From an uncultured Holophagaceae bacterium (GTDB lineage Bacteria > Acidobacteriota > Holophagae > Holophagales > Holophagaceae): a stretch of 30,953 nucleotides of DNA. The stretch is taken from positions 1-30,953 of the forward strand of contig CAIRAS010000411.1 of the NCBI GenBank assembly GCA_903876615.1, given 5' to 3'. A program made the translations under genes and the position numbers. Below are positions 9,059-16,479 of the stretch, piece by piece (position 1 is the stretch's first letter; the number at the start of each line of letters is the position of its first letter). The notes under the pieces were generated by a model, which was given only the letters and a program-made list of their open reading frames with translations, ran no database searches and had not been told where the DNA came from.

Positions 9059-9771
9059 GCCCCTCCCGCCTGGCCCCCTCCCGCGACGCCCGGCTGGTGC
9101 TCCTGACCGGCGCCGGGATCTCGGCGGAGAGCGGCGTGCGCACCTTCCGGGACGGCGACGGACTGTGGGAGCGGCACCGCCTGGAGGATGTCGCCACCCC
9201 GGAGGCCTTTCGGCGCGACCCCGGCCTGGTCCACCGCTTCTACAACGAGCGCCGGCGGAGTCTCGCCACCGTCGAACCCAATGCCGCCCACCGCGCCCTC
9301 GTCCAGCTCGAGAGCGCCTGGGCGGGCGACCTGCTGGTCGTGACCCAGAATGTGGACGACCTCCATGACCGGGCGGGATCGAAGCACCTCGTCCACATGC
9401 ATGGCGAGCTCCTGAAGGGCCGCTGCCTGGGCTGCCGGACGGTGGTGGCCTGGCCCGGGGACATGGATTGCGACAGCCGCTGTCCGGTCTGCGCCACGGG
9501 TGGCATGCGCCCCCACATCGTCTGGTTCCACGAGCTGCCCCTGGGCCTGGATCCGATCTACGAGGCCCTGGAACGCTGCGACCTCTTCGTGGCCATCGGC
9601 ACCAGCGGCCACGTCCATCCCGCGGCCAGCTTCGTGGAGGCCGTGGGTCCCCGTTGCCGCACCCTCGAGCTGAACCTGGAACCCAGCCGCATGGTCAGTG
9701 CCTTCCAGGAGGGGCGTACCGGCCGTGCCACGGACCTGGTCCCGGCCCTGGTGGCAGAGCTGCTGAGCTAG
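9055..9771 (+). CDS. cobB: NAD-dependent protein deacylase (Sir2 family, CobB/SIRT5-like)
   Basis: A 238-residue sirtuin that removes acyl groups from lysine using NAD. Motifs are GAGISAESGVRTFR (19-32), TQNVDDLH (97-104), catalytic His116 in HMHGEL, and zinc ligands Cys124, Cys127, Cys143 and Cys146. The segment FYNERRR carries Tyr63 and Arg66, the Tyr-x-x-Arg pair that marks class III sirtuins and binds the carboxyl of succinyl- or malonyl-lysine in CobB and SIRT5; desuccinylase or demalonylase activity is therefore likely besides deacetylation. The start overlaps the phosphatase stop (ATGA at 9055-9058). It is the last gene of the plus-strand run and faces the convergent beta-propeller gene. 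Confidence 0.95.
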   Translation: MSPSRLAPSRDARLVLLTGAGISAESGVRTFRDGDGLWERHRLEDVATPEAFRRDPGLVHRFYNERRRSLATVEPNAAHRALVQLESAWAGDLLVVTQNVDDLHDRAGSKHLVHMHGELLKGRCLGCRTVVAWPGDMDCDSRCPVCATGGMRPHIVWFHELPLGLDPIYEALERCDLFVAIGTSGHVHPAASFVEAVGPRCRTLELNLEPSRMVSAFQEGRTGRATDLVPALVAELLS

Positions 9772-9810
9772 AAAATCCCACGCGGTCCCGTCAGGTCTTG
9801 CGGGGACCGC
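9772..9810 (-). terminator. Candidate terminator between the sirtuin and beta-propeller genes
   Basis: GCGGTCCC (9782-9789) and GGGACCGC (9803-9810) form a perfect 8-bp stem with a 13-base loop, directly at the stop codon of the minus-strand gene. On the minus strand a short T-run (complement of AAAA at 9772-9775) follows six bases after the stem. The U-run is short and displaced, so efficiency is uncertain; the hairpin could also serve the convergent sirtuin transcript. Confidence 0.45.
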
Positions 9811-11114
9811 TAGGCCTGGCCTACGGCCGTGAGGATGGCCCCGTGGTCCGGATCGCCCTGCCTCCAGATGACCCCGACCTGATCCCCCGGCGAGAGCATC
9901 GCGGCTGGCGTCTGGACCTCCCGGTGGCTGGGCGAGCCGAGCAGGATGGGCTGAGAACCCCAGGTGCGCCCATCGAAGCGCCGGGCGCACACCAGAGACT
10001 GGTCGCCCTGATCCTGCAGCCAGACCACCAGGGCATGTCCCTGCTCGTTGGTCGAGAGGGCGTGGGCCTGGCTCTGGCCCAGGTCCTCGACCAGGAGGGT
10101 GCGCTGGGGTTCCCACTGGCCCCGGAGGAAGCGCTTCGCGTAGAGCTTCGTGCGGCCCGCGGCCTCCTGTCGCCAGACCGCGTGGGCCTGTCCCTGGCCG
10201 TCGATGCCCACCTGGGGCCAGAGGATGCCGCGTCCCACCGCCAGTGGAGCGGCGGGTCTCCACTCGACGCTGAGCCCATCCAGGTGGCTGGCATGGAGCT
10301 GCTGCTCGCCCCTTCCCGCTTCATCCACCCACAGGACGATGGCATTCCCGCGGGCATCCAGGGCCAGGCGCAGGTGGGCGGCCCGCCCGGGAGCCACGGC
10401 GGTGGGCCGGTCACTCCAGCAGCGGCTGCCGGGATCGTAGTGGCAGGCCACCAGGCCATCCCCCTCCGGTTCCCCTTCGGTGCTCCAGACCGCCAGCCCT
10501 GTCCCGGTGCCGTTCACGGCGAGCTGGGGGAAGAGCGGCCTCCGGGAAGGACTGCCCAGCGGCGTCGGCTGCAGCGCCCAGGTGGCCTCCTCGGCGCTGT
10601 AGCCGCTGGTGTAGACCTGGTAGGACCCAGGCTCCCCGAGGCACCACACCGCCAGGATGTTCCCCTGAGGATCCATGGCCGTATGCAGGCTGCTGACGTG
10701 CCCGGGCGCCTCCTGCAGGTGCACGGGGTAGGGCACCCAGGTGTCCTCGGAACCCAGCATGTGCCGGGCGCAGACTCGGGCCTGACCGCCCTCCTGCTCG
10801 TGCCAGATCACCGCCAGTTCGCAGCGGCAGTTCATGGCGATCTCCGGGGCCTGGGCCTGGGTGCGGGCGCTGTCGAGGCGGCGGGGCACCAGGTCCCAGC
10901 CGCGACGGTCAGGGTGGTAGCGGCAGATGTAGATGCCCTCCCCGTCCTCACTCCGGTGGTGCCAGGCTGCCAGCGCGTTCCCCCGGTCATCCAGGGCAAT
11001 CTGGGGACGGCCCACCTGCCCCCGGTCCAGCACGCGCGGCTTGGCCCAAGGCAGCTTTAGTGGGTCTGAAGTCGACTCTGGCAGCCACCGTCTGAGCAGG
11101 GATTGGAGCGACAC
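9810..11114 (-). CDS. Hypothetical protein with eight beta-propeller-like Trp repeats
   Basis: No named family is recognised. The 434-residue protein is made of about eight repeats of roughly 50 residues, each with a core of the form Gly-x-Ala-x-x-x-Trp followed by acidic/polar residues and then an aromatic-rich strand: ALAAWHHR, LAVIWHEQ, ILAVWCLG, GLAVWSTEG, AIVLWVDEA, AHAVWRQEA, ALVVWLQDQ and VGVIWRQGD. This spacing suggests a beta-propeller with sialidase/Asp-box-like or similar blades. No signal peptide or membrane helix is present in MSLQSLLRRWLPEST, so it looks cytoplasmic or is exported by an unknown route. Translation starts at GTG (11114) with GGAGG six bases upstream. It is a single gene, preceded by an AT-rich 120-bp gap. 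Binding or scaffold function is only inference. Confidence 0.8.
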   Translation of the reverse strand: MSLQSLLRRWLPESTSDPLKLPWAKPRVLDRGQVGRPQIALDDRGNALAAWHHRSEDGEGIYICRYHPDRRGWDLVPRRLDSARTQAQAPEIAMNCRCELAVIWHEQEGGQARVCARHMLGSEDTWVPYPVHLQEAPGHVSSLHTAMDPQGNILAVWCLGEPGSYQVYTSGYSAEEATWALQPTPLGSPSRRPLFPQLAVNGTGTGLAVWSTEGEPEGDGLVACHYDPGSRCWSDRPTAVAPGRAAHLRLALDARGNAIVLWVDEAGRGEQQLHASHLDGLSVEWRPAAPLAVGRGILWPQVGIDGQGQAHAVWRQEAAGRTKLYAKRFLRGQWEPQRTLLVEDLGQSQAHALSTNEQGHALVVWLQDQGDQSLVCARRFDGRTWGSQPILLGSPSHREVQTPAAMLSPGDQVGVIWRQGDPDHGAILTAVGQA

Positions 11115-11235
11115 GGCCAGCCTCCGTCGCAGGGCCGGCCGCAGGAATCCGACCGGATCTCCATATTACGCCGTGTCTAAAATTATCCTTACTATTCCTT
11201 TCTATCTCTAGTCATTTTCCGCGATCTATCTGCAA
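11115..11235. other. AT-rich gap between the hydrolase and beta-propeller genes
   Basis: The half nearer the hydrolase stop (about 11160-11230) is markedly AT-richer than its surroundings and probably holds the promoter of the GTG-start gene at 11114. TAATAT and GATAAT-like hexamers are visible on the minus strand, but no -35 with proper spacing could be assigned. Confidence 0.3.
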
Positions 11236-13164
11236 TCAGGGCACCACCGGCAGGGCCACAAAGCTGGCCTTTCCGGGGGCGTGCCAGACGCGCTGGGTGG
11301 CGGCCTGGTAGTCCCCGGGCTTGGCAAAGAAGATGTTGGGCACATAGGTCTGGGGGTTGCGGTCATAGAGCGGGAACCAACTGCTCTGGACCTGGACCAT
11401 GATCCGGTGGCCCGGCAGGAATACGTGGTTGGCCGTGGGCAAGGAGAAGCGGTACAGGAGGGGTTCGCCAGCTGTGATCGCCCTCGGTGCCTCCAGGCTC
11501 TCCCGGTAGCGGCCCCGGAAAATGTCCGCCGAAACCATCAGCTGGTAGCCGCCCAGACCCGGCTGTCTGGCCACTTCATCCGGATAGACATCGATCACCT
11601 TCACCACCCAGTCCGAGTCGGTGCCTGTGGTGGAGGCCACCAGGTTCACCAAGGGCTCACCGCTAATCTTCAGCGGCGCTTTCAGCGGCTCCGAGGTAAA
11701 GACCAGCACATCAGGCCGACCCGAGGCCTCCCGCTGATCGTCCGTGAGCCACTGGGGCCAGGTGAGGCCCTTGTCTGAGCCCATGGGCTGGATGGGCCGA
11801 GCTCGATAGGGCACGGGCTTGGCGGGGTCCGAGACGTAGGCGTCGAAGGAGGTATCTGCAGGGGTCGGGGCTGCGGTGGTCACCTTGAGGCCCGCGCCAA
11901 GGTAGTAGTTGGTGGCGGCCGTGGCCGTGCCCTCGCCGGCCTGGGGCCAGCCTGTCAGGCGGCGCCAGGTGTTGGTCCCGGTCTCGAAGGCGCTGACCGG
12001 CGGCAGGCCCGCCTTGGGGGCCCCCACTCGAAGGTGCTGCTCCAGGAAGGGCCGCAGGATCTCCCGCCGAAACTGGAGTCCCGTGTCCTGGCCGAACTTC
12101 AGCGGGCCCAGGCTGCTGCCATCGTGGATCTCGCCGCCATGGTTCCAGGGACCCATGGCCAGGAAGAGCAGGTCCCCGCCCTTGTCCTTGGGTTTGAGGG
12201 CCTTCCACACGGCGATGGCGCCGTAGATGTCCTCGGCGTCATAGAGGGAGTGAACCAGCAGCACCGGCACCCGGAGCGGCTGCCGGGCCAGCACCTGGTC
12301 CATGGCCTGCTGCTGCCAGAAGGCATCATAGGCAGGGTGTTCGGCTACTTTGCGCCAGAAGCCCAGTTGCTCCATGCCCCGGCGACGGGCCAACTCACCC
12401 GTGGACCCGGCCTGCATGAAGGTGTCGTAGTCATCAAAGTGGCTCGTCCACCACTTCACCTCATTGGCGCGGCTGGCTTCCTGGTCGTAGATGTACCCCA
12501 GGTTCTGGGCCCGAAAGGCACCGTTATGAAACCAGTCGTCACCCCTCCAGCCGTCCACCATCGGGTTCATGGGCACGGCCACTTTAAGCGCCGGGTGGGG
12601 CCCCACCAAGGCCATCAGCGGCAGGAAGCCGTCGTAGGAGATGCCCAGGATGCCCACCCGACCATTGCTCTCGGGCAGATGCTTCACCAGCCAATCGATG
12701 GTGTCGAAGCTGTCTGTGCTGTGGTCCACCGGCGTGGGGTTCAGCGGTCCACTGAGGGGGCGGTTCATCACATAGTCGCCCTCGCTGCCGTGCTTGCCCC
12801 GCACATCCTGCATTACCCGGATGTAGCCTCCCTCGACGATCAGGTCTGTGACGTTGTCGTAGCCCTGGAGCACCGGTCCTAGGTGGGAGCTGGACGCGTG
12901 ACCCACGAGCTCCGCGGCGTTGTAGGGCGTGCGCGTCAGCAGGATGGGTGCGTCCTTGGCCCCCTTCGGCACGAGGATGATGGTGCGGAGCTTCACCCCG
13001 TCCCGCATGGGAATCAGCTCCTCCCTCCGAACGAAGTCCCAGCTGTCGGTGACGACCTGGAACGCCGCCGGTGTCTCGCTGGGCAAGGTCGGCGTCTGGG
13101 CCGACAGGGACCAGACCGCGGCGAGCGACAGCAGCAGGAACTTCAGGAATCGCAGGCGCATCAT
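11236..13164 (-). CDS. Secreted CocE/NonD family (peptidase S15-like) hydrolase
   Basis: A 642-residue alpha/beta hydrolase of the X-Pro dipeptidyl-peptidase/cocaine esterase/glutaryl-7-ACA acylase group. A signal peptide (MMRLRFLKFLLLSLAAVWSLSA) precedes the mature enzyme. The nucleophile elbow GILGISYDGF contains Ser176; the likely acid is in SLYDAEDIYG and the histidine in GPWNHGG. The C-terminal approximately 230 residues match the jelly-roll domain of this family (SGEPLVNLVASTTGTDSDW, FLPGHRIMVQVQSSWFP). The ATG at 13164 is chosen because GAGGAG lies six bases upstream and gives a proper signal peptide; a further in-frame upstream start at 13203 does not. It probably cleaves an ester or amide outside the cytoplasm; the substrate is unknown. 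It appears monocistronic. Confidence 0.92.
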   Translation of the reverse strand: MMRLRFLKFLLLSLAAVWSLSAQTPTLPSETPAAFQVVTDSWDFVRREELIPMRDGVKLRTIILVPKGAKDAPILLTRTPYNAAELVGHASSSHLGPVLQGYDNVTDLIVEGGYIRVMQDVRGKHGSEGDYVMNRPLSGPLNPTPVDHSTDSFDTIDWLVKHLPESNGRVGILGISYDGFLPLMALVGPHPALKVAVPMNPMVDGWRGDDWFHNGAFRAQNLGYIYDQEASRANEVKWWTSHFDDYDTFMQAGSTGELARRRGMEQLGFWRKVAEHPAYDAFWQQQAMDQVLARQPLRVPVLLVHSLYDAEDIYGAIAVWKALKPKDKGGDLLFLAMGPWNHGGEIHDGSSLGPLKFGQDTGLQFRREILRPFLEQHLRVGAPKAGLPPVSAFETGTNTWRRLTGWPQAGEGTATAATNYYLGAGLKVTTAAPTPADTSFDAYVSDPAKPVPYRARPIQPMGSDKGLTWPQWLTDDQREASGRPDVLVFTSEPLKAPLKISGEPLVNLVASTTGTDSDWVVKVIDVYPDEVARQPGLGGYQLMVSADIFRGRYRESLEAPRAITAGEPLLYRFSLPTANHVFLPGHRIMVQVQSSWFPLYDRNPQTYVPNIFFAKPGDYQAATQRVWHAPGKASFVALPVVP

Positions 13165-13286
13165 GGCGGGCTCCTCTAGGCTCAACCCACCTTGCCCCCT
13201 CACGGGTAAGCCAGCAGAGCTGCAAGTTCGGGGGTGGGATGGCGGCGGTCAGTCTAGCGCGAGTCGCTGAGCCGGGGCAGCCCTAG

Positions 13287-14297
13287 CTAGCCCCTCAGCA
13301 GTCGCTCTTCCGCCAGCCGCAGCAGGTGCTCGCTCGCCAGGACGCCGTCCTGGTGGTTCATGCGCTGGAAGTGTTCGCAGAGGTGCCGCAGGGTGCGGGG
13401 GATCGCCGAGGCGAACAGGGCCTTCTTCCGGTGCACGATCTGGTGCCCATAGGTGCCGAGGATCTTGAGGTTCCGTTGGATGGCGCTGAGGGTCAGCTCC
13501 TCGAGCAGGGCCTCGTGGTTCCAGCCCAGCTCCTGCTGGAGAGGACGCACGAGGGCCCGGCCGGCCTCCGGGGACCAGTCCCAGTAGCCGTCGTAGAGGA
13601 TGCTGGCCAGGTCGTAGGTGGCTGCGCCGCGGCGAGCATCCTGGAAGTCGATGACCACCAACCGGTCCCCGTGCACCATGAGGTTGCGCACGTGGAAGTC
13701 CCGGTGGGCGAAGAAGCGTGCCCGGGTCTCCAGGCTGGCGTGGGCCTCCTCCATCAGGCGGTCCAGCCAGCGGGGGGGCTCCTTCTGCAGGAAGTCCTGG
13801 AAGAAGTTCGTCCGGCAGTAGTCCCACTCGAACTGGAACTTGGCCTGGTCGAAGGCGCGCTGCATGAAGAAGGCATGGCCCGGCGCCCCCAGGGTCAGGG
13901 GTCCCGCCAGGGTGGCCAGCAGCCAGCCCGCCCGCTCGGCCCAGGCCAGCTCTTCCTCGGGATGCTCGACGAGTCGGCGCTCCAGGGTGGTGTCGCCCAG
14001 GTCCTCCACCAGGAGGCAGCGGTCCTCGTCGTCGGTGTGGATGATGGTGGGCACCCGCAGCAGGGGATCCAGGTAGGCCTGGATGGCCCGGAACTCGAAG
14101 TAGCTGTCGTCAGTCTTCTCCGGAGTATCCACCGGATGCAGCACCACCATGGCGGTGCCCAGCTGCTCATGGGCCACCCGGATGTACTGCCGGCCGCCCG
14201 CATCCCCAACCAGGGGCCGGGGGTCCGACACACTCCAGCGATCCAGGGCACGAGGCAGGCGGGCATCCATCCCCTCAGGGTACTCCCGCCGGGGCAT
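13287..14297 (-). CDS. amgK: Aminoglycoside-phosphotransferase-fold kinase, AmgK-like (MurNAc/GlcNAc anomeric kinase)
   Basis: A protein of about 336 residues with the APH kinase fold: nucleotide-loop region PLVGDAGGRQYIRV (29-41), hinge LLVEDLGDTTLERRL, catalytic loop HRDFHVRNL with Asp200, and metal-binding VIDFQDA (Asp217). AmgK phosphorylates the anomeric carbon of N-acetylmuramic acid (and GlcNAc) in a salvage route that bypasses de novo UDP-MurNAc synthesis. The assignment rests on fold motifs plus the immediately preceding MurU-like gene, the same pairing as in Pseudomonas. The start is uncertain: ATG at 14297 avoids overlap with the upstream gene; ATG at 14270 is also plausible; neither has an ideal ribosome site. 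Another small-molecule kinase of this fold remains possible. Confidence 0.8.
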   Translation of the reverse strand: MPRREYPEGMDARLPRALDRWSVSDPRPLVGDAGGRQYIRVAHEQLGTAMVVLHPVDTPEKTDDSYFEFRAIQAYLDPLLRVPTIIHTDDEDRCLLVEDLGDTTLERRLVEHPEEELAWAERAGWLLATLAGPLTLGAPGHAFFMQRAFDQAKFQFEWDYCRTNFFQDFLQKEPPRWLDRLMEEAHASLETRARFFAHRDFHVRNLMVHGDRLVVIDFQDARRGAATYDLASILYDGYWDWSPEAGRALVRPLQQELGWNHEALLEELTLSAIQRNLKILGTYGHQIVHRKKALFASAIPRTLRHLCEHFQRMNHQDGVLASEHLLRLAEERLLRG

Positions 14298-14341
14298 TCT
14301 GGCACGGAGGTCGCCTCGGCAGGTTAGCCCTGGCAGCGGCC

Positions 14342-15172
14342 CTACAACCCCAGGCGCACCTGCTTCCCGTGCTCCTCGAACCACAGGGCCTCGCAGTCCG
14401 TGAGGGCGGGCGGGGGCGCGGCGCCGGGACCCAGGACACAGCGGGTGAGCCGCCCCGAAGGAACCGCAGCCGGGTGCACGTAGCAGCCGGGCAGCCGGCC
14501 TTCCTGCTCCGGCGCCAGCTCCGCGGCGGCCTGGATGAGCCCCTCAGCCGTGCCCACCTCCTGCCAGGGAAAGGGTTCAACCACCACCCCCAGGTGCAGG
14601 GGGAGGCGGGGACGCAGCTCCGTGACTTCGCTGGGACCCTCGGGCAGCAGGGCCAGGGCCTCGGGCGACCAGACTGCGGCGCCGGTGAAGTGGTAGGGGC
14701 CCTGGGGTCCCACGACGCCCCGCGGCAGGACCCGGTCATCCGCATCCAGCCAGACGGGGTTCCAGCCTCCGCCGGGGTGGGGGATGAGCAGCCAGCTCAG
14801 GGTCGCGCCGACCGCGCGGTGCCGTGCCCGCAGCCGGGCGAAGGGCACGCCCTCGGCCCAGATATCGGCATTCCACGTCAGCAGCTCGGATGCCACGCGA
14901 CCACGGGCGTGCAGGAGCCCCCCGGCTCCGCCCAGCAGCGCGGGTTCCTCGCAGACCTCGATGCCGACCGCCACTTCCCGGAGCCGGTCCGCGTGGTGGT
15001 GCGCGTTGCAGGCGAGGCGCCGCGCCCCGGCCTGGCGCAGCTGGTCGGCACCCCACTGGAGCAGGGGGCGCCCCTGCAGGGTCCAGGCGGGCTTGGGCAG
15101 GCACTGGCTGAGGGCGCCCATGCGCAGGCCCAGGCCCGCCGCCAGCAGGAAACCGTCGATGGGCTCAGTCAT
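14342..15172 (-). CDS. murU: Nucleotidyltransferase, MurU-like (MurNAc-1-phosphate uridylyltransferase)
   Basis: A 276-residue sugar-nucleotide pyrophosphorylase-type enzyme. The NTP-binding signature LAAGLGLRMGALSQ is followed by LPKPAW with the conserved Lys27, and the metal-binding Asp lies in LLTWNADIW; EEPALLGGAGGLLHARG is the usual substrate-loop region. MurU couples MurNAc-1-phosphate to UTP to form UDP-MurNAc in peptidoglycan recycling. Naming as MurU depends on pairing with the AmgK-like gene just downstream (45-bp gap with the chosen start); another NDP-sugar product such as mannose-1-phosphate guanylyltransferase cannot be excluded. The protein is somewhat longer than Pseudomonas MurU and has a C-terminal extension of about 50 residues. 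Its ATG overlaps the stop of the CorC-like gene by eight bases. Confidence 0.8.
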   Translation of the reverse strand: MTEPIDGFLLAAGLGLRMGALSQCLPKPAWTLQGRPLLQWGADQLRQAGARRLACNAHHHADRLREVAVGIEVCEEPALLGGAGGLLHARGRVASELLTWNADIWAEGVPFARLRARHRAVGATLSWLLIPHPGGGWNPVWLDADDRVLPRGVVGPQGPYHFTGAAVWSPEALALLPEGPSEVTELRPRLPLHLGVVVEPFPWQEVGTAEGLIQAAAELAPEQEGRLPGCYVHPAAVPSGRLTRCVLGPGAAPPPALTDCEALWFEEHGKQVRLGL

Positions 15173-16478
15173 GGTCCCCTTCGGCCTCCACCGACAGAGG
15201 TTTCAGCAGGAACTGGCTGGGCGCCAGCCCCCGCATGGACAGGACGCGGATCCGCCAGCCCTGGATGCGGAGCTCGTCGCCGGGCTTGAGCACGCGGCCC
15301 AGGCGCTCCTGGAAGTAGCCGCCCAGGCTCACGGAGCCGGCCTCGGCCTCGAGGTTCAGGCTCAGGTGGTCCTCCAGCTGCTCGAGGGTGACGTTGCCCT
15401 GGGCCAGCCAGGCGCCGCCCCGGGTCTTGCGCAGCTGGATGGCCTCCCGGTCGAACTCGTCCTGGATCTCGCCCACCAGCTCCTCGAGCACGTCCTCGAG
15501 GGTCACCAGGCCGTCCACGCCGCCGTGTTCGTTCACCACCAGGGCGAGGTGCTGCTTCCGCTGCTGGAACTCCAGCAGGAGGCCCTGGATCGGCTTCATC
15601 TCCGGGACAAAGAAGGCGGGACGGGCCAGGGCCCGCAGGTCCAGCAGGCCGTCCTGCTCGTGGATGGCCCAGAGCAGCTCCTTGAGGTGGACGATGCCCA
15701 CCACCCGGTCGAGGTCGCCCTCCACCAGGGGGATGCGGGTGTGCGGCGTCACGCGGGCCAGGGCGAGGTTCTGCTCGAGGCTGTGCGTGAGGTCAAAGCA
15801 GACCACCCGGGCCCGGGGCACCGCGATCTCCTTCACCATGCGACGGCTGAAGTCGAAGAGGTTCTCGATGAGCTCCTTGCGGTCGAGCTCGAGGCGGCCC
15901 CCCTCGTGGCTGCGTTCGAGCATGCGGCGAAACTCGGCCTCGCTGGGCAGCAAGTCCTCGGCATCCGCCTCGGGGGTGACGCCGAGCAGCCGCAGCACCA
16001 GGCGACTGAGGTGGGTGAGCCCCCAGGTGAGGGGCCGCACCAGGCGCGACCAGGCCAGCAGGAGTCCCGAGGTACGCAGGGCCCAGGGCACGGCGGAGCG
16101 GATGGCCAGGCTGCGGGGTACCAGCTCCGCCAGCACCACGTGGAGGGTGGTCATCACCAGGAGGGCCATGCCGGTGCTGAGCGGTAGCACCAGCCTGGGC
16201 CAGGGCAGCGAACCGAAGAGGAGACGGAAGGCGTGGCCAAAGAGTCCCTCACCCACGGCGCCGAGCGCCAGAGCGCAGAGCACGATGCCCGCCTGGATCG
16301 CCGAGAGGTGGTGGGAGAGTCCCCGATGGACTTCCAGCGCCCGGCGGGCGCGGAAGTCTTCGTCGATCAGGGCCTCCAGCTGCGTTTCCCGCACGCGCAC
16401 GGCCGCAAACTCCGCCAGCACAAAGAAGCTGCTGATGAAAATGAGGACAGCGCAGAGCAGGGCGGCAGCGAACGTCAC
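15165..16478 (-). CDS. HlyC/CorC (CNNM/DUF21) family membrane protein with CBS pair
   Basis: A 437-residue inner-membrane protein. An N-terminal DUF21/CNNM domain (about 1-175) has several hydrophobic helices (FAAALLCAVLIFISSFFVLAEFAA, ILVLCALALGAVGEGL-like region, GMALLVMTTLHVVLAELVP). A pair of CBS domains follows (about 195-325; VPRARVVCFDL, HTRIPLVEGDLDRVVGIVHLKELL, LALVVNEHGGVDGLVTLEDVLEELVGEI), then a CorC_HlyC cytoplasmic domain to the C-terminus. Members of this family act in magnesium or cobalt export and some in membrane or hemolysin-related phenotypes. Translation starts at GTG 16478, one base after the preceding stop codon (TAG-C-GTG), so it is tightly coupled to the pseudo-receiver gene. 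Extending the frame upstream gives non-hydrophobic, Arg/Ser-rich sequence, which argues against an earlier start. Confidence 0.9.
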   Translation of the reverse strand: MTFAAALLCAVLIFISSFFVLAEFAAVRVRETQLEALIDEDFRARRALEVHRGLSHHLSAIQAGIVLCALALGAVGEGLFGHAFRLLFGSLPWPRLVLPLSTGMALLVMTTLHVVLAELVPRSLAIRSAVPWALRTSGLLLAWSRLVRPLTWGLTHLSRLVLRLLGVTPEADAEDLLPSEAEFRRMLERSHEGGRLELDRKELIENLFDFSRRMVKEIAVPRARVVCFDLTHSLEQNLALARVTPHTRIPLVEGDLDRVVGIVHLKELLWAIHEQDGLLDLRALARPAFFVPEMKPIQGLLLEFQQRKQHLALVVNEHGGVDGLVTLEDVLEELVGEIQDEFDREAIQLRKTRGGAWLAQGNVTLEQLEDHLSLNLEAEAGSVSLGGYFQERLGRVLKPGDELRIQGWRIRVLSMRGLAPSQFLLKPLSVEAEGDHD

Positions 16479-16479
16479 G

